From Neurospora tetrasperma FGSC 2508 (taxonomy: Eukaryota; Ascomycota; Sordariomycetes; Sordariales; Sordariaceae), in NCBI RefSeq assembly GCF_000213175.1, contig NW_009799100.1, forward strand, positions 4,967,379 through 5,013,889: a stretch of DNA of 46,511 nt, in the 5' to 3' direction. Under the pieces are notes generated by a model. That model was not told the origin of the DNA, searched no databases, and was given only the letters and a program-made list of their open reading frames with translations. Every line of letters begins with the position of its first letter. The first letter of the stretch is position 1. A program made the position numbers and the translations under genes. Shown here piece by piece: positions 1 through 11,024 of the stretch.

Positions 1-159
1 TTCTTATAGCGGACTGTAGCTCGTATTGTATATATACAATTTAAAATAGTTAAAACCCAAACATTTACTCTTTATTCTTTTTAATATTATATTAGATATA
101 TAATATTTATATTTTAAAAATATTTTTTATAGTAGGTAATGGAGATAAAATGCAAATAA

Positions 160-440
160 GGATGAGGATAAGAATAAGGATAAGGGTAAGATATAGATAA
201 GGATAAGATATAGATAAGGATAAGATATAGATAAGGATAAGATATAGATAAGGATAAGATATAGATAAGGATAAGATATAGATAAGAATAAGATATAGAT
301 AAGGATAAGATATAGATAAGGATAAGATATGGATAAGAATAAAATATAAATAAAGATAGAATATAAATAAAGATAAGATATAGATAAGGATAAAATATAG
401 ATAAGAATAAGATAGGAGTGTTAATAAGGGATAAGGATAA
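160..440. repeat. 17-bp minisatellite array
   Basis: A head-to-tail array of the 17-mer GATATAGATAAGGATAA is seen clearly from about 188 to 415, with degenerate units on either side. It has no coding potential. It sits just left of the inverted-repeat element at 525. Confidence 0.85.
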
Positions 441-524
441 GATAAGGGTAGTATTGAATAATAAGGATAAAATTTTAATAAAAATAAAAGGTAGAGAGAG
501 TTTAAATAATAAAAGGGTTTGTTA

Positions 525-1156
525 CTTAGGGGGTTCTAAGCGCCAAGCTTCCTTTCCCTCCTACAAACTGACTTTGTGGGGGGCGGCAAAAAATTAGGAC
601 GGTACTTTAAGTTGGGATATTAGGAATCTAAACGTTTCCTATAGAAAAGTGTTAGTAAAGAATTTAGCTAGCTATTCTACTACGGGACCAATTTTGAAAA
701 TTCTAAGAAAATTCTAGTATGGAATTCTTACTTAAAAGAACCATTCTAGAAAGTTTAAAAAAATTATCTTCTAAAATGAGTAGATAGTAAGGTCCGAATG
801 TATTTTATTTATCAAACGTTACCGCTTTTTTAGTATATACTAAATTGCCAACGTTAACGATTTTATAGTAAAAGTATATATTTATCGTTGTTATCTCCCC
901 AACGCCTTGACTAAAATTAATGTAACTTTGAGGACGCTCTTCTGGAAGTTTCTTTTTACTCTTAGAATTTTTTTTGGAATTTTAGAAAAAGATTTCGTAG
1001 TAAATAGCTAACTAAAGTCGCTTTGCTAACACTTTTCTATAGGAAACGCTCAGATTCCTAATATTCCAACTTAAAGTACCATCCCAATTTTTTGCCGCCC
1101 CCTACAAAGTCAGTTTGTAGGGAGGAAAGGAAGCTTGGCGTCCAGAACCCCCCAAG
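525..1156. mobile_element. TA-flanked long-TIR element (MITE-like)
   Basis: Two arms of about 136 bp (525-660 and 1021-1156) are inverted copies of each other. The ends read CTTAGGGGGTTC on the left and CTTGGGGGGTTC on the reversed right. The element is bordered by TA at 523-524 and again at 1157-1158, as expected for a Tc1/mariner-type target duplication. The 360-bp centre has no open frame. Some arm mismatches are transitions, consistent with RIP after insertion. It is therefore a non-autonomous or decayed element; the superfamily assignment rests only on the TA flanks. Confidence 0.75.
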
Positions 1157-1585
1157 TATTTTAGTTCTTATTAGTATCTAAAAGCTTGGAAAAGAGTAAC
1201 CGCTGCTAGAAAGGAAAAAAAAATTATAAACTTTCGAAGGTTTAAGAAGGAAATATCACCCCTAATTAATTAGGAGTTCCGTTCAACAAGCCTAAATTGA
1301 GTATATAGGCTAAATAATATTAGCTAACTTAAATAACCGCCCGGTTTTCCCGTTATAGTATGCTTGCTGCTAAGATATAGCCTCTTCCGTAGGCTACTAT
1401 AAATATACGTAGTATAGTAAGGAATATAGTTGAGGATCGAGAAGATTCTAACCTTCTAATTAATTAAATTAATAATTTAGAGAAAGTGCAAATGTTTATA
1501 GGTAGTTATAGGTAGTTGCAGCGATTTGTATGAAAATTAAATATTTTTAATTAAAAAATACTAAAAACTAGGAAGTTTAATAAGT
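1157..1585. other. AT-rich spacer, nothing recognised
   Basis: RIP-type sequence between two inverted-repeat structures. No open frame, repeat array or RNA gene could be supported. Confidence 0.5.
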
Positions 1586-1837
1586 TCGCTTATAATAAAA
1601 AAAGGGTTAGTGCAAACTAGGTTTCTACTTAGGTTGGGCCGCCCTAAGCTAAGAACAAATTAACTATTAGATTAACTAAATCCTTTAAAATCTCCAAGAT
1701 TGTAGAGATTTAGAAGGAGTAGTAACAGTTTATTAATTTGTAATAAGAATAAAGTTATTTAAAAGAAGATGGCTAAAATCTAGGCTATTAAACCTAGAGT
1801 AGCCTATTCGCACTAACCTTTTTTTTATTATAAGCGA
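1586..1837. mobile_element. Inverted-repeat pair, possible small DNA element
   Basis: Arms at about 1586-1630 and 1790-1837 are inverted copies sharing the core CGCTTATAATAAAAAAA followed by a GGTTAGTGC-like stretch. About 160 bp separates them and contains no reading frame. The outermost boundary and a target duplication are not clear. It could be a MITE or the folded-back end of a larger decayed transposon. Confidence 0.45.
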
Positions 1838-1900
1838 GGTAAGGTAGTATAATTACTATAATCCTAACTCTATAAATTTAAATATACTTTAAATTTCTAC

Positions 1901-2272
1901 TATGTTAACGAATACGCCCCTAGATTATCCAAAGTTTATTTATAGTAAAAGTCCGCTATAAGACGTACTATCTTTCGGTACTATTAACGGTTTAATAAAT
2001 ATAACCTAATACCGACTAAAAAGAAAGATGTATCAAGAATTAAATAAAAGGTATTAGTCTATTAGGCTATTCTCTATAATAATCTTATTCCGTTTCCCTA
2101 TCTTATTCTCCAATTTACTATTGGATATAAATAGTACGGGGCTTTTAAATATTCGTATTAGCTTTAACGCTTTATTTTTATAATTTACGCGACTAGTCTC
2201 TAGTAGGTAAAGTACTTACTTAGCAATTCTCAGTCTCTTAAAGGAGCTCGCAGTATTAGTATTACTGTATAA
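1901..2272 (+). pseudogene. RIP relic of an unidentified coding region
   Basis: One frame runs about 123 codons and is interrupted only by TAA/TAG, at positions where Gln or Trp is plausible. It includes readable stretches such as RFNKYNLIPTKKKDV and NNLIPFPYLILQFTIGY. I do not recognise the family. Its 3' end converges on the tail of the kinase relic on the other strand and overlaps it by about 50 bp, so one of the two termini may be misjudged. Confidence 0.4.
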
Positions 2273-4205
2273 GATGGAAGCGGGCAACCCTTGGACTTCT
2301 CCCCCTCCGCTGTCGTTGTAACCTCCGTCCGAGTTGTCAGCCTTCTAAATCTTACTTAGACGGATCGTAGATACCTTAGTACCGGACTTGCTCGGGCTAT
2401 AGCTATTATTCGCTATAGTGGGCGACCCTTAGACTTCTCCCCCTCCGCTGTTGTTATAGCCTCCGTCCGACCTGTCGGCCTTCCGAGTCTTACCTAGACG
2501 GATTATAGATGCTTCAATACCGGACTTGCCTAGGCTATAGCTATTACTCGCTGTACTATTACTTTTAATATTAGTATAACTTAGTAAGAATAAGGTATTA
2601 TTAAGGTAATTCGTAACCGTCTTTCGGGCTTTAGGCTATAGATATAATATCGAATCTAAAATAAAGGATAGTAGCTTATTTCTCTCTCCCTATAGCCCAA
2701 TCTTTTTCTTAACCCTTAAGCGAATACGATTGTACTACTCCACTCCTATATTAGAGATACGTAGAGGTCCGTATACAAGCTTAGCAACTATAATACCTAG
2801 CGACTATATATTAATAAGAACTGTATAATTTCTATTCTTTCGTAGAATAGTACTTGCTTTGTAGACTTCGGGTACTAGGTACAAGTAAATACTACAAATA
2901 ATCGTAAGGACGTCTCCTTCGCGGGAGTTTCTAAAGTCTACGAATTTAATAAAGATAGCGTCGGGGCGGCGATATATAACTAGGATATTATTCAGTTTAA
3001 CATCTTTGTATACAATCGGCGAGTTGAGTGTATAGAGGTAAGCGAGAGCTTTTAATACTTGCGTAAGAATTTACTTACATTTATAATAGGAGAAGCAAGG
3101 GCCGGCGTCGAGGTAGTTGCTAATAGATCCGCCGGGTACGTATTCGAAGTATAAATATAATATAGGCTTTAAGTTATAGTTTAGTAAAAAAATAATATAC
3201 TTTTAATAAAGAATAAATTAATAAATTGAAAGTTAATATTAAGCGCGTTATTATAATATACTACCTAGTATAGAGGTAGGTACCTTCAAATTAGACTTAC
3301 GTAATTAATCCAATATAGGAGAAGGGCTTCTCTTTTCTACGAACTAGCCAAAAATGCTCCTAGTTTGTTGCTAATTGGTTTTTTAAGCGTATATTACTCT
3401 CCGGTACTAATATTCCATACGTAGTAAACGACTATGAAAGCTCTTTAGCTAAGCCCTTTATTTAACGTTATAGGCACGGTAAGTTTTGAAGCTACTATTT
3501 GTATACCGGAGGGGATGTTAGTTCTAGGCCGGCTTAGAAAACTAATATTACTAAGGTTATTAAGAGAGTTAGCGTCCGTTGTCCCGGTGAGGAATTTATT
3601 GACCTTATTCCTATAGGACTTAAATTGAATGTTGTGCTGTGGTACGACGAGTTGGAACTATAGAGTCGAAGATACTTTAATAATAATAGGACCTATATTG
3701 TTTAAAAAATCGTTCCCTCTGATAATCTAAGAGAATAAGGACTATTGACCGCGCTTCTCGCCGTTATATATAACCGTAGTGCTGCAAGTAGAACCTAAGT
3801 CCCGGATAATAAAATAATAATTTTGGTTAAAGGTTAAAGCGAAGTGCTAGAAGCCGATACCTGGGAGGGGTATAAAATAGAGCTTAGTATCGTCGCTCCG
3901 TCCACACCTTAAGCCTAAACGAGTTTTGGGAATATATATAAAAGTTACTCTAATATACGCTTTGTAATCGAGAGGGTCGTGCTCTTCTATAACCTCCGTT
4001 AACTCTCGGTTGCGCCGGTTGCGCCTTTTGAATATATCCGGAGGTCCGGAGTGGACTACCTCCGGGCGATAGTATCTCGCAGGGCGGTAGCCCAGGTTCC
4101 CTATATTCTAGTCGATAGTTTTTTTTGTACCGTTGTATCCTTCGGTACCTACCACCGGGTAGATATAAGCTACAACGTTATTTTCGCCGTTATTATCTAT
4201 TAAAA
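2220..4205 (-). pseudogene. RIP-degraded FHA-domain Ser/Thr protein kinase
   Basis: The minus strand reads an FHA-like segment (about 3,700-3,960) with the phosphopeptide-loop signature IIRDLGSTC. A kinase N-lobe follows, with YTLKKP at the ATP-lysine region, then FEYVPGGSISNYL, a catalytic loop now reading IVYKDVKLNNIL (ancestral HRD lost), DFR in place of DFG, and VPEVY in place of APE. Tryptophan positions, including the conserved kinase one before SLGII, are now TAG. At least one frame change or intron lies between the N-lobe and the catalytic loop. The tail carries a duplicated 46-residue module and ends at a TAA at 2220-2222. The start is inferred near 4205, where ATA replaces a probable ATG. 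It cannot encode an active kinase. Family assignment is strong; the original function is unknown. Confidence 0.85.
2280..2555 (-). repeat. In-frame 138-bp tandem duplication in the kinase tail
   Basis: Two copies (2280-2417 and 2418-2555) are arranged head to tail. The period of 138 bp equals 46 codons and keeps the relic's frame. Each unit encodes a Ser/Gly-rich segment containing SDGGYN and SGGGEV. The copies differ mainly by C/T and G/A changes, so the duplication predates RIP. Confidence 0.85.
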
Positions 4206-4339
4206 AGAGAAAGAGAGTTAAAGAAGGGAGTATAGGTAGGTATAGCGTTATTAAACGAGGAGGGTACGCGAAGGATACAATTTAGAGGTACTAAGAAGTA
4301 TACTTATTACTTTTTTTTAGTCCCTAGGCTAAAGTGGGT
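4206..4339 (-). other. Presumed 5' flank of the kinase relic
   Basis: A short RIP-mutated stretch between the inferred kinase start and the 13-bp minisatellite. No motif was recognised. Confidence 0.3.
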
Positions 4340-4700
4340 TAATTTACCTTCTTAATTTGCTTTACTAATTTGCTTCAATAATTTGCTTTAATAATTTGCC
4401 TTATTAATTTGCCTTAATAATTTGCTTTAATCATTTACCCTAATTATTTGCCTTAATTATTTACCTTAATGATTTGCCTTGATAATTTGCCTTAATAATT
4501 TGGCTAATTAATTTGCTTAGCTTAATTTGCCTTATTAATTTACTTTACTAATTTGCCTCGCTCTCATTTGCCTCGTATATTTGCCTTAAACATTTGCCTT
4601 GAACATTTGCCTCGTACATTTGCTTCGTATATTTGCTTCGTATATTTACCTCGCTTATTTACCTTCTAAGTTGCTTTGCTAAGTTGCCTTAAGTTTTTCT
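4340..4700. repeat. 13-bp minisatellite array, locus 1
   Basis: About 27 imperfect units of AATTTGCYTTAAT, phased at 13 bp, are present. On the kinase relic's coding strand the unit reads as GGCAAATTA followed by four variable bases, and it lies directly upstream of that relic. The same 13-bp unit recurs at three other places in the block. Confidence 0.85.
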
Positions 4701-5245
4701 TCAATAATTACTTGAAATTTATATATCTTTATTCTTAATTTACCTTTACGCTTCTATATGTTAGGATAGCTATTTTCGTTACTACAAAAATAATGTAGTT
4801 AAGAGTAAAATAAAAGTTAGTTTTAAATAGTAAAGTTTAAAGGAAGTAAAGTATTTATACTAATACTTAATATTCTATTAGTAACGTCGAGGTCGAGTGT
4901 ATAGTTGTCGCAAGATGATAGCTGCTTGTAATCTACTTCTCTTAAAATATGGAAGTAATAAGCGAATACTGCCAGCTATCGCTGGACTAAGCCTACACCC
5001 TACCCCTTATTACGGAAGCCTACCTATGAGGCTACGTAGAGGTATGCCTATATTAATTCTTAGTACTTCTAATTAAGAGAGTGAGGCGTCGCCGTCTTTA
5101 GTAAAATATATTATCCTTTGTCCAAAAAGCCCGCCCTTATTCTCTCCTAAATTCCGAATCCTTTTCTCCGATTAATAAAGTTAAAAACAATCCGTACAAC
5201 CCAAGCGCGATACGTCCCAAGTCTACCTAGAAGAGTTTATCTTCT
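4701..5245. other. RIP-type sequence, no gene recognised
   Basis: AT-rich sequence with no frame that I could read across. Confidence 0.4.
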
Positions 5246-5833
5246 TTAATATAAGTAACGAACGCTAATTGTTTGAGAGAGAACCGTTTAGGAAAGGGAA
5301 AGAAAAAGGAGCTCTTTAAAGTTTCTAATACAAGCGACGAGCGCCAATTGCCTAAGGGCCTACTTTTTAAATTGCTTAGCACTATAATCGATCTTACTAT
5401 AGTTAGTGAGAGCGAGGATACTAAGTACTATTATATTACTAATACGTCTTATAATAGAATAATTTCTAGTATAACGTCGGCCGTAGGTAAAAGGAAAGCT
5501 ACCTCCCTTTCGCGTCCAAAATATAATACTAAACGCGTTTTTACGCCGGTAGTTAAATTTAAGATGTTGGAAATATATAATAACCTAATTATTATCCTGG
5601 ATTCTAAAGTAGAGGCCGAGGTGGAGAATCCTTCTAATCTTGATATTAGAGCTAACCGTAGTTGCTTTATTGAGTACCCCGATATTAGGTCTAGCCGCAG
5701 TTTATTAGAGGACTTTTGCGAATCTAAACTTAGGATTGTAAGTAATCGAATGCTACGCAACTTCGTAGCTGCTAGTGACGAGTACTTACTTAAAGAGGAA
5801 TACTTTATTCCTTCTAATCCCGGCGACAATTAG
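5246..5833 (+). pseudogene. Stop-free frame in the RIP block, unidentified
   Basis: The frame opens after a TAA near 5246 and stays open for about 195 codons to the TAG at 5831. It has no ATG in its first half and an ordinary residue mix rich in Lys, Ser, Glu and Asn. The opposite strand is also partly open (5449-5829). I do not recognise a domain. It may be a lightly hit exon of a relic gene that happened to lack CpA-containing Gln and Trp codons. It is unlikely to be expressed as it stands. Confidence 0.3.
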
Positions 5834-6860
5834 TATAATAGGTAGTATAATAGCTAACAATTTACTTTAGAATAATATTAGCTATACTAAGCGGATGTGT
5901 AGTACAACTACTAAATGTGGAAATGTTTAAAACGGGAGTATATTACGTAAATATAAGTGTGTTTGAGAGGTATAGTAGTAGTATATAGAAATAATAGTAC
6001 AAGTCTGAGCTAGTATAAAGCGGGTATGTATATATATATTTAAATCCCTTCTGTTAGCCGACTCGAATAAAGCGATTGTACTCGATTCTATAGAGGTATA
6101 GCCTGTGAGGGTCCTTTAGCGTCTGGAAATTACTATAGTAGGAAAATCTATTTTTAGACATACGTTATAGTTATTGGATAATAACTATAATTAATATTTA
6201 AAAAACAATATATGTTTTTTTATAGGAGGTAAGCGCTGTAATATAGTGTCCTCGAAGTCGGGTCTGAATTTCGAAATTTTTTAAAGTCTTAAAGTCCTAC
6301 CTTTCTTCCCCCCTTAACAACCTTTATTAATAGAAAGAACCAACTCTTTTCTTCAAAAATAACTAACTGGTTTAGTAGTTAAGTGGTTAATAAAGTAGTT
6401 CTTTATTTTCATTCTTATTTGTAACCTTTTTTTAATTCCTGTTCGTAACTAACTTTTTGAAGTTATTCCGGAAGACTTTCTAAATTCAAATACTAGCCTT
6501 TATTTTACCCGTTACTACCTTTAGGCTTTTAAAAAGCTACTATTAAAGATAAGGTACCTCTAGGTAGTATAATATAGAAGGTTATAACCTATACTTTTAA
6601 TTTTTAGGGGCTTAAGAGATAATTAATTTTTGAAAAACAATTATTATTTTCTTTATATGTATTGTCTCCCAAACAAGGTATGTTGCAGTTCGGAGTTTCC
6701 CGCTTCAGTATTACTAAAATTTTATTATCTAGTCGCTACTCTCGTTGTTACTATCTACCTCGCTGCTACTCGAGGGCGGTTTGTTACCAATTCGAGGCTT
6801 TGCCTACTCCTTCCCTTAATTATCACCCGCCCAAGTCTAAAACTACCCGATGGCGATAGC
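5834..6860. other. AT-rich spacer, nothing recognised
   Basis: RIP-type composition without a readable relic frame, repeat array or RNA gene that I can support. Confidence 0.4.
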
Positions 6861-8540
6861 GACGGCCTTAAAGTGTCATGGCATGGCTGGACAGGCTCCC
6901 AGAGCACTGGCCACTAGGCAATGAGGTACACTATAGCACATCGGATGGAATGAGGCTTATGTCCTTATCGATAGACCGTACGGATTGGGAAGGCGGCAAC
7001 GTATAGCAGAATCGACTTATATATTCGGATTTACGATGCCAACGTTTGTTTACTTCTCCTTCCTTCTTTACACTTAATATTACTTTGATTTGTGGCTTCT
7101 AGTCTTGCAGTCTATCTCTCATAGGATCACGCTTTTACACAAAGCGTTATAGTGTTAATGCGAGGTAGTTCCGGCCCAGCCGGAACTAGGGTTAGGGTTC
7201 TTATCTCGAGGTAGATATACAGTACAGAGAATCAAAGCACGGGCCACGGGGAAACCCGAGTACTGCAGTCTGGGTGCCTAGATTGGGCATAGTAAGGAAG
7301 CCTCTAAACTATCATCTTCGATGGGCCTGGACGTCCAGGTCTTCTCCGATATGTTTTAGGCCTCCTCCTACAATCTCTAAGTCTCCTCCGATCTATCTGT
7401 CCGTCCGGGCGGCGCCGGAGCGCATCGGGATGCACTAACGTGGTGAAAGCGGTCGAAGTACGGGGAGTTCCGACGAGTTCTGGGAAGCCAGATGGTGGCC
7501 AGGGATGGCCAGTTGACGAGGGTGTCTGGCACTCTCTAGCACTTAAGAGAGAGAGGCACTTAAAAGAGCTATAGCTATAGAGAAAGCTAGTTCCATAGAT
7601 AAATAGAAAGAAAGAAAAAGGGGTGTAAACAGGAGAGCTCTAGCTGGCTGGCACTGGCTGCAAAGAGCTGTTGAGAGAGCTGACAAGGGAGTTGACACGG
7701 CCGTTAGAGCTGTAAAGAGCTGGCAAGGGGGGTGATAGCTGTGTTAACTGGTGATGCTAGTGTTGTTGTTGGGAACCGCTTGCCTGCCTGCATACGAAAG
7801 AAGGGAGCAACGACCTCGTTGCATTTTCGGGCCCCGAGCAAGGCCGAGTCTCAAGCAGGGAAAATACCTCTAGGCCTTGAGAATCGGGAGCACTCGGGGT
7901 GCAAGAAAGAATCGTGGTCGTGGATGAAGCAAGGCGACGGCTGGCAGTCTGACTGATTAGCTGGAGCAGTAAAGACCACTGTCTAGTTGAGTGCTTGGTT
8001 CTTGATAGGAAGCGCTTTATTATAATCTTGGGATTTACCGTAACGCCCGTATCATCGTCATAATGAGGGCGAATCAAGAAGAGTCGTGAGGTATAGAAGC
8101 TTGGTTCAACGAGAGCGGTCGAGAAGCTTGTTATTTTGGGGAGTATAGAGTCTAGCTCGCGGTCAGTCGGGGAGAGGCGCGCTTGAGGGACTCGCTTTGG
8201 CGGGGAGGCGAGGAGGAGAGTCTACGGTCTACGATGCTATTATTACGACGAGTAAGGTAAATGAGGTCGTTGTTGTTGGTGGTAGTGGTAACGGCTGACT
8301 GTCGTTTGCCTCGCTAGAGGTATCTTCGTGGACGAGCAAAGACAAATGAGGTCGTTGTCGGTGGCGCGCGGTGTATTTAATAAAGAGGACCGCTTGCGAT
8401 AGTAATTGTGGGATTAACGCTACTATCCGCAACAGATGATCGTTCAATCGGACTGAGTAAGATTGCTTAGAATGGGGGCGTGAGGAGTATATTGCTCGCG
8501 ATGGTTACTGCCCTGCCGTGGAGTTGCAGCTACCTACCTA
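6861..8540. other. Less-mutated island inside the RIP block
   Basis: Composition is balanced and CA/TG steps are common again. It contains GAGCTG-rich degenerate repeats (about 7,640-7,735) and short open frames on both strands, but none looks like a gene: none has a domain, good start context and length together. It may be a later insertion that escaped RIP. I could not identify long terminal repeats. Confidence 0.5.
7168..7199 (+). repeat. Perfect hairpin next to two telomere-like repeats
   Basis: GTTCCGGC and GCCGGAAC form an 8-bp stem around a CCA loop (7168-7186). They are followed by TAGGGTTAGGGTT (7187-7199), just over two units of the common fungal telomere repeat TTAGGG. The tract is too short to infer a former chromosome end. 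Confidence 0.4.
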
Positions 8541-8938
8541 TTAAATAATAATCCCGTAGTATTGAGAGCGCTGATAATGAGTAGAATTAATCTTATTTAA
8601 TAATAGTACTTTCTAAATTAGTTTTATTTATATTCGGCTTACATCCTTACTCTTAACCTTTATCTAATTCCTACACCTCTCAATAACTAGGTACTGAACT
8701 CTTTCAATAATAATCCGCCAACGTATTAGGTTCTGATAATAATTGAGGACCCTTTACCTCCGGCTAGGCTTGGTCGGTTGTGGGAGATTGGGGATACCAG
8801 TGGTATTGTAAGCACCACGGCCGAAGTTGAAGATAAACTGAGACTCTCTAGTAATTATTTTGGCAGTTCTAAAGGTTATATTAAAAACGTCATAGGAGTT
8901 GTAGCACTGTAAAGACACCGATTTATACAACTACTACT

Positions 8939-9385
8939 CTATAATAATAGTATCCTCGGAATTAATATTGGAAATGCCAGAGTCGGTATTAGGGGAGGAA
9001 GTAGGAGGAGCGTTATTGTACGGCCGGTTAAGAGAATCGAAAGGGATAGTAAAAGTAAAAGTGGTATTAATAGTTCTAGGAATGTTATTATGCTAGTTGA
9101 AGTGATAGTTATTGTATAGCTAGTTGGGTTTGGTATATTGGTTAAAGTAATAGTATAGCCAGTTGGGTCGGCTGGGTTTAGTATATTGGTTGAAGTAATA
9201 GTGCAGCTAGTTGGGTTGGGTATATTAGTTAAAGTAATAGAAGTAATAAGTATTGTACAGCTAATTAGATTAAAAATATTAGTTAAAGTAATAGTTATAA
9301 TACGGCCGGTTGGGTTAGGTATATTAGTTGAAGGGATAGTTAAGAGAATGGATAGTAAAAGTAAAAGTAGTAATAATAATTCCAA
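8939..9385 (-). other. Repeat-bearing open frame, unidentified
   Basis: An imperfect tandem array lies at about 9110-9330, with units of roughly 40-55 bp built on GTTGGGTTNGGTATATTRGTT. On the minus strand it stays open and encodes repeats of the type LTNIPNPTSYTIT, preceded by a Leu-rich start. There is no ATG. The skewed Ile/Thr/Leu content is what an AT-rich repeat would give by chance, so I do not claim a gene. Confidence 0.3.
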
Positions 9386-9552
9386 TTACAATAACCGCAT
9401 TTTCAATTATATTAAACGAGAGATTGTAAAAGTGTAGAGGATTACATTAATAGTAAACTCATTACCGCTTATTTTGTAATGTTATTTGAAAGGACGGTTA
9501 TAATAAGTAGGCTAGTATAAAAATAGTTATAAGAATAAGCTTTTATATATAA

Positions 9553-9688
9553 GTTGCTTTCTTAATTTGCCTTCTTTATTTGCCTTCCTAATTTACCTTC
9601 TTTATTTAGCTTCCTTATTTGCCTTCTTTATTTGCCTTCTTTATTTGCCTTTTTTATTTACCTTTGCTAATTTACCTTTATATAGTAG
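9553..9688. repeat. 13-bp minisatellite array, locus 2
   Basis: About ten units of ATTTGCCTTCTTT occur at 13-bp spacing on the plus strand. They precede the relic frame at 9,929 but are in the opposite orientation relative to it, compared with loci 1 and 4. Confidence 0.8.
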
Positions 9689-9928
9689 ATCCCTTATATA
9701 TATTTTTAAAAAAAACCTTACAATCAACTTATTTACTTCCATACCTTAATAAAGTACCTATCTTTACTTACTACAAACAATAATATATCTTACTAGTATA
9801 GTAAGCATAACTACTACCCTCCTAAGCTACCTAATTTATAAATTAATTCGAGAAAACAATTGGAAACTATATAAGTTTTTATTTGATATTTAGAATAAAT
9901 AAATTTGCTAAATTAATATTTAAATTAG

Positions 9929-10660
9929 GTACGACTTCCCTTTTCTAAGTAATAACGAACTAGCCGAGCGCATTAAGCAACGCTACAAAGAAGCTTTATA
10001 TCAAGCAAGTTGTAGTAAGAAGTGAATATTACAATTTAATGAAGAGATTATTTCGACTTCTACTGAGTAAAATAAGATCCATAAAGAGATATTTAATAAA
10101 ATAATAAGTGTAAGTAAATCTCGTATCTTTTATAGTAATATCTAAACTCAATTTATCTTAAAATAAATAATAGAAAGTTAGTTTTAATTATAAAGATGTT
10201 GTAGAGAATAATTTCGGAATGATTAGAGATTAGCCGATAGCGAACGCAAGCGATTCCTAAAAGAAAAGGAAGAGGAGGAGGAACGGTTTAAAATTTTTTT
10301 AGTAATAATGATATTAGAGTTCTTAAATGTATTTAGGGTTATAATTGAGTATTCGGTTATAGTTAAGAAGATTAAGAAGTAGGAGCTAGAAATGAGAGAG
10401 AGGGATATAAAATATGGAGAGGAAATATGGAGATTGTATATACTTAAAGGCAAGAAATGTATAGAGTACTAATTAGAGTCGTGGAGTGCGAAATGGTTGT
10501 TCTAAATTGAACGGTTCTATTAAAGTGTACGATTATTTTCAAGATTACGGACATTATTATTCTATAACGGTTTTTTTTATAGTACGATTTTCTAGTTTAC
10601 TAGATTCCTATTAATGAAATAATTATAAAGTACCTAAGAAGTTATTTAAAAGTAAATAAT
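9929..10660 (+). pseudogene. RIP relic of a Lys/Glu-rich coiled-coil protein
   Basis: A single frame can be followed for about 240 codons. Nearly all its stops are TAA/TAG, plus one TGA. Readable segments include NNELAERIKQRYKEAL, ADSERKRFLKEKEEEER and KWLF. The charged heptad-like pattern suggests a coiled coil. I do not recognise the family. Confidence 0.5.
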
Positions 10661-11024
10661 TGCATCTAGATTTCTATCTCTAACTACAATCTTATAAATA
10701 TATATATTGTAGTACCTTTCTATACTAATACTAGAATTATTATTTTTATACACTCTATGGTGTTACGTAGCTCTATACCTTCCTTGTTATATCTTCTAGT
10801 TTCTATTATTGTACGTAATATATTTATATTAAATATAGAAGAAAGGATATTACGCTTATAACTTATAAGCATTAAGTTAGAATTGGGTATAACCCTTATA
10901 TAGCCGGAAGAAAGATATTAAATTCTATCCTTCTTTTCTAAACGTATTTTAAATAAGTTTCGGGTAAGATGCAGCACCTTGTTTGCTATAATTTCCAATG
11001 ATATTTAACATTGAATAGTTAGTT
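10661..11024. other. AT-rich spacer
   Basis: Nothing recognisable between two relic frames. Confidence 0.35.

Noticed and set aside
8939-9385. Leu/Thr/Ile-rich protein gene
   Set aside because: No ATG, and the frame is explained by an AT-rich tandem repeat that lacks stop triplets on one strand.
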